A stretch of DNA of 28,380 bases from contig CANQOH010000015.1 of assembly GCA_947625425.1 (NCBI GenBank), forward strand, positions 1 through 28,380. Reading direction: 5' to 3'. Source of the stretch: an uncultured Bacilli bacterium. Lineage in GTDB: Bacteria; Bacillota_I; Bacilli_A; RF39; UBA660. The position numbers and the translations under genes are program-made. The notes beneath the pieces are model-generated. The model ran no database searches. It was not told the origin of the DNA and saw nothing but the letters and a program-made list of their open reading frames with translations. Below, piece by piece: positions 25,326 to 28,380 of the stretch (positions are counted from its first letter, which is position 1; every line of letters begins with the position of its first letter).

Positions 25326-26842
25326 TTGAAAGATAACAAAATAATAGAATCTATTTCTAAAAGGGGTAATGGTGAAATCTATTTAGGGGTTGTTGGTGCC
25401 GTTCGTACTGGTAAATCAACTTTTATTAAAAGATTTATTGAAAATTTAGTTGTTCCTAATATAACTGATGAATATGAAAAGAAACATTGTTTAGATGAAA
25501 TTCCCCAAAGTGCTCAAGGTAAAACTATTATGACTACTGAACCTAAATTTGTTCCTTCTAATGGCGCTAAAATTAAAGTCGATGAATTTGAAACAAATAT
25601 TAAATTAATTGATTGTGTTGGTTATATTATTCCTGGTTCTAATGGTTATGAAGATGAAAATGGCAATCCTCGTATGGTTTTAACTCAAGGAGTTAAAATG
25701 GCAATCCTCGTATGGTTTTAACTCCTTGGTTTAAAGAACCAGTAAATTTTGAAACCGCTGCTGAAATTGGTACTGAAAAAGTCATTAAAGACCATGCTAC
25801 GATTGGTATCGTTGTTACAAGCGATGGTTCCTTTGGCGAAATTCAAAGAGAGAATTATATTGAAGCTGAACAAAAAGTCATAAGTGAACTAAAAGAAATT
25901 AATAAACCATTTATTGTGGTCTTAAATACCTCTCATCCCGAAGATATGGGAACTAAAGAACTAGCTCGTAAATTAAAAGAAGAACATAATGTACCAGTTT
26001 TACCAATCAGTGTCGAATCAATGACTGAATATGAAATCTATGATATTTTAAAATCAGCTTTATATGAATTCCCCGTTTTAGATATTCAAATCGAATTACC
26101 AGAATGGGTTCATATTCTAAATAATAATCATCCAGTTAAAGAAGAATACTTAACTAAGATTAGAACCAGTACTTTAAGTGTTTCTAAGTTAAAAGATGTC
26201 GATGAAATACTTGCTTATTTTAAAGATAGTAAATATATTTCTAAAGCTTATATTAGTAATGTTGATGCTGCAACTGGTATAGTTAATATTAATCTCGATA
26301 GTGAAGATGAACTATATAATGAAGTATTAAACGAAATGATGGGTGATACAGTAAATACTAAAGCTGGAATGCTTAAAATATTTAGTTCATACAAAGAAAC
26401 TAAAGAAGAAACTGATTTATTAAAATCAGCCTTAAAAACCGCTAAACAAACCGGATATGGTATTGTCTATCCAACCTTAAAAGATATGCAACTAGATACA
26501 CCAGAAATAGTTAAACAAGGTAATAGATATGGCGTTAAATTAAAAGCAACTGCCTCTTCATATCATATTATTAAAGCTGATGTCGTAAGTTTATTTGAAC
26601 CAATTATCGGCAGTGAATTACAAAGTAAAGAATTAATAAGTTATTTAATGAAAGACTACGAAACCGACCCAACTAATATCTGGCGCAGCGAAATATTTGG
26701 TCGTAGTTTGGATGTTATAGTTAAAGAGGGAATTCAAGCTAAATTATCTGTTGTTCCAGAATCTACAAGATATAAGTTAACGCAGACCGTTACTAAGATA
26801 GTTAATAAAGGTTCAACTAATTTAATCGCTATAGTAATATAA
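25326..26842 (+). pseudogene. spoIVA: spoIVA (spore morphogenetic ATPase), frame broken by a 38-bp duplication
   Basis: SpoIVA is an ATPase that polymerises on the forespore and forms the basement layer for coat and cortex. The first part, 25326 to about 25685 (120 codons), has EIYLGVVGAVRTGKSTF (Walker A K30), PQSAQGKTIMTTEPKFVPS, and IKLIDCVGYIIPGSNGYEDE. It then runs into a stop at 25719-25721. The second part, from about 25712 in another frame to 26842, carries the rest, including LKTAKQTGYGIVYPTLKDMQ and SIFGRSL-like EIFGRSLDVIVKEGIQAKLS. Dropping 38 bases joins them into 492 residues, the B. subtilis length as I recall. The start is TTG at 25326: AGGGGTG is 7 bases upstream, and the first 21 residues then align without a gap to B. 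subtilis SpoIVA. Confidence 0.9.
25657..25724 (+). repeat. 30-bp direct repeat (38-bp period) inside spoIVA with a templated 12-bp inverted segment
   Basis: Copies at 25657-25686 and 25695-25724 are identical. The 8 bases between them plus the next four (AAGGAGTTAAAA, 25687-25698) are the exact reverse complement of TTTTAACTCCTT at 25716-25727. The 38-bp unit is not a multiple of three and shifts the frame. Confidence 0.97.
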
Positions 26843-26860
26843 ATTACTATGGCTTTTTTA
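26828..26860 (+). terminator. Terminator of spoIVA
   Basis: The stem GCTATAGTAAT/ATTACTATGGC (26828-26838 with 26843-26853, one G-T pair) has a T run. The left arm encodes the last residues (Ala-Ile-Val-Ile) of SpoIVA. Confidence 0.75.
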
Positions 26861-26905
26861 TTATAAATATATTATAATAATTGTATATAATAGGAGGCCA
26901 AATTA

Positions 26906-28078
26906 ATGAATAATTGTCCAAAATGTGGTAATCCCTTAGAACCAGGAGTAACATCCTGTCCAATATGTGGAAATGATTTAAGTAATCCAAATCCCCCAGA
27001 GTCAAATAATGTCGTTCAAAATAATAATATAAATAGTAGTGCTCCAGTTGCTAATAGCAACCAAAATGTTAGTGTTGCTCCAGCCCCTGCTGTTGTTCCA
27101 ACTGAACCAGTTGCACAAGCTCCAGTAGAACCTAATCCGGCTCCAGTTGCGCCAGTAGAAGCAGCACAAGCCCCTGTAGCTCCAACACCAGAACCTATTG
27201 CACCTAGTCCAACACCTACACCTGTAGCCGCTACACCAATTGCTCCAACGCCAACTCCAGTTATGCCAACCCCAGCGCCACAAACACCAATTGTAACTAA
27301 TCAAATGTTAGAGAAGAGTAGCAAACCAAAAGGTAAAATGAATTTAGCGTTAATTGCTGTTGTTGTTATCGTTATTATTGCTGGTGTAGTTATCTTTATG
27401 AAAATGGGTAGCGGAACTAAAACTCCAACTCCAACCAACAATCTTGCAGTTGATACAACCTCAGTTACATCTAATGGTTATAAATTTAATCTACCTAAGA
27501 CTTGGTTATTAGCTGAAGATAGTAATAATGTCGTAATCAATAATGAAGATAATACTGTTTCAATAAAGTTAGATCATAGCGAAAGTACAATAACTAATAT
27601 CAATGAAGATATGATTCAAAAAGTTATTTCTACTCATGAAGAATATACTGATACTGAAGTATCAAAAATTAAAATAAGTGCTAAAGATGCTTACTTAGTT
27701 AATACAACAATTAATAAAATGCCAGTTCAAATCTATTTTATTAATGGCGGATCTAATTTATTAATTGGTGTTACTATCGTTTATCAATCAAATGATTCTA
27801 AGACTAAATACGAAGCTTCTGTTACGCAAATGATTGGTACATTATCATTTGCTGATGACTCAATCAAAGCTCTAGATACCATCAATATGTATAGTAATAT
27901 TTTTAATACTTATAATAGTATTATTAATTATCATGAAACTCCAGCTGAAGAAACAACTCCTTCTGAAGAAGATAATGGTTCTGGAGAAGAAAATAACGAA
28001 ACTCCATCAGAAGATAATAAAAATTCTGAAGAAAATCAAGAAAACAATAATTCTACAGAAAATCAAGCAAATAATTAA
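26906..28078 (+). CDS. Zinc-ribbon, proline-rich, single-pass membrane protein
   Basis: 390 residues. An N-terminal zinc ribbon (C4, C7, C18, C21) is followed by an Ala/Pro/Val/Thr-rich linker (about 57-128), a transmembrane helix (about 146-165), and an outer domain (about 182-317, starting VTSNGYKFNLPKTWLLAED). The latter resembles small PsbP/lipoprotein-type domains but is not firmly placed. A Glu/Asn/Ser tail (about 345-390) ends the protein. AGGAGG lies 9-10 bases before the ATG. It sits between spoIVA and the HU gene, and no spore role can be claimed from sequence. Confidence 0.75.
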   Translation: MNNCPKCGNPLEPGVTSCPICGNDLSNPNPPESNNVVQNNNINSSAPVANSNQNVSVAPAPAVVPTEPVAQAPVEPNPAPVAPVEAAQAPVAPTPEPIAPSPTPTPVAATPIAPTPTPVMPTPAPQTPIVTNQMLEKSSKPKGKMNLALIAVVVIVIIAGVVIFMKMGSGTKTPTPTNNLAVDTTSVTSNGYKFNLPKTWLLAEDSNNVVINNEDNTVSIKLDHSESTITNINEDMIQKVISTHEEYTDTEVSKIKISAKDAYLVNTTINKMPVQIYFINGGSNLLIGVTIVYQSNDSKTKYEASVTQMIGTLSFADDSIKALDTINMYSNIFNTYNSIINYHETPAEETTPSEEDNGSGEENNETPSEDNKNSEENQENNNSTENQANN

Positions 28079-28082
28079 AATA

Positions 28083-28124
28083 AAAAGAAAAATATTAGTA
28101 AATTGACACTAATATTTTTCTTTT
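28083..28124 (+). terminator. Strong terminator before HU gene
   Basis: A 17-bp perfect stem (28083-28099 with 28108-28124) has an 8-base loop AAATTGAC. The A-rich left arm and T-rich right arm make it likely to act in both directions. Confidence 0.85.
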
Positions 28125-28167
28125 ACCTGTAAAATGCAAGTTTTTTTAAGAAAATAAGCGATTTTTC

Positions 28168-28196
28168 TTGATTTAAATTTGTATTTTTGTTATTTT
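28168..28196 (+). promoter_or_regulatory. Possible sigma-A promoter of HU gene
   Basis: TTGATT (28168-28173) and TATTTT (28191-28196) are separated by 17 bases, about 56 bases before the ATG. Confidence 0.35.
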
Positions 28197-28252
28197 TAAT
28201 ATGTAAGGGTAAACCTTGCAGAGATTATTTTTTATTGGGAGGTAAAAAAATC

Positions 28253-28380
28253 ATGGGAAAACAAGAATTAGTAGAATATGTTGCTGCTAAAGCAGGCTTA
28301 ACAAAAGCTGATGCTGCACGTGCACTTGATGCAACTTTAGAAGGAATTACTAGTGGACTTAAAAAAGAAGGAAAAGTTGC
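28253..28380 (+). CDS. hup: HU-family DNA-binding protein, 3' end outside window
   Basis: The first 42 codons read MGKQELVEYVAAKAGLTKAD followed by AARALDATLEGI, the helix-turn-helix dimer region typical of HU. HU bends and packages chromosomal DNA. GGGAGG at 28237-28242 is 10 bases from the ATG. In B. subtilis the HU gene hbs follows spoIVA; here one gene lies between. The DNA-binding arms lie beyond the window. Confidence 0.9.
   Translation, partial: MGKQELVEYVAAKAGLTKADAARALDATLEGITSGLKKEGKV

Noticed and set aside
25712..26842. Separate intact gene starting at 25712
   Set aside because: It lacks the Walker A region and joins exactly to the upstream frame when 38 bp are removed; it is the second part of spoIVA.
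27061..27300. Tandem DNA repeat or CRISPR-like array
   Set aside because: The repetition is at the protein level (Pro/Ala/Thr linker) with variable codons; there are no regular units and spacers.
27002..27304. Trp/Arg-rich minus-strand reading frame
   Set aside because: It is the antisense of the Ala/Pro/Val/Thr-rich linker of the zinc-ribbon protein; its odd composition comes from CCA/CCT codons read backwards, and it has no ribosome binding site.
1..28380. Mycoplasma-type code (TGA as Trp)
   Set aside because: Trp is encoded by TGG throughout (PriA, sortase, Fhs neighbours), and reading frames are full length under the standard code.

Overview
The window is about 70-75% A+T, densely packed with genes, and reads with the standard bacterial code: Trp is TGG, and none of the ends I called uses TGA. 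Gram-positive markers are a class B sortase, a membrane-anchored NodB deacetylase, SpoIVA, a SpoVIF-like protein, formate-tetrahydrofolate ligase and AGGTGAT-type ribosome binding sites. Together they suggest a low-GC Firmicute (Bacilli/Erysipelotrichia-like, possibly an uncultured gut lineage) with a sporulating ancestry. The exact taxon cannot be fixed from the sequence. No tRNA, rRNA, CRISPR array, prophage or intact insertion sequence was seen.

Layout: 1-642 is the C-terminal part of a DUF1016/YhcG-type PDDEXK nuclease. 782-5803 holds a small anchored protein, a DUF5011 + class-A-beta-lactamase-fold serine hydrolase, a large soluble protein with a ParB-like GRHR motif, and a three-helix membrane protein with a large outer domain. 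5923-7549 has a membrane-tethered XRE regulator and a secreted protein, followed by an A-rich gene-free stretch. 7933-12213 has a zinc-ribbon TM2 protein (minus), a degenerate exonuclease-like protein, a four-helix membrane protein, a DUF523 protein and two unrecognised soluble proteins. 13137-15557 has a secreted propeller-like protein (minus), an anchored protein, a cytidine-deaminase-like protein whose three zinc cysteines all appear as serine, and a PHP phosphoesterase. 15558-15866 carries a terminator and a candidate small structured RNA. 15867-20909 has priA, a membrane/C39-like protease fusion, a polysaccharide deacetylase (minus) and a short DUF1540 gene (minus). 20998-28380 has spoVIF, fhs, a sortase with a long cytoplasmic extension (minus), a TIM44-like zinc-ribbon membrane protein, spoIVA, a zinc-ribbon/proline-rich membrane protein and the start of an HU gene.

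The most striking observation is in spoIVA. A 30-bp direct repeat with 38-bp period, joined by an inverted copy of 12 flanking bases, breaks the frame at codon 120. Removing exactly one 38-bp unit restores a 492-residue SpoIVA, which as I recall is the Bacillus subtilis length. The event looks like a template-switch duplication. It is either a real, possibly reversible, mutation that disables spore coat/cortex assembly or an assembly artefact. spoIVA near an HU gene also recalls the B. subtilis spoIVA-hbs order.

Gene ends and promoters are compact. Several Rho-independent terminators overlap the last codons of genes. Convergent pairs share one hairpin. Several genes have a perfect TGNTATAAT extended -10 only 16-24 bases before the start codon.
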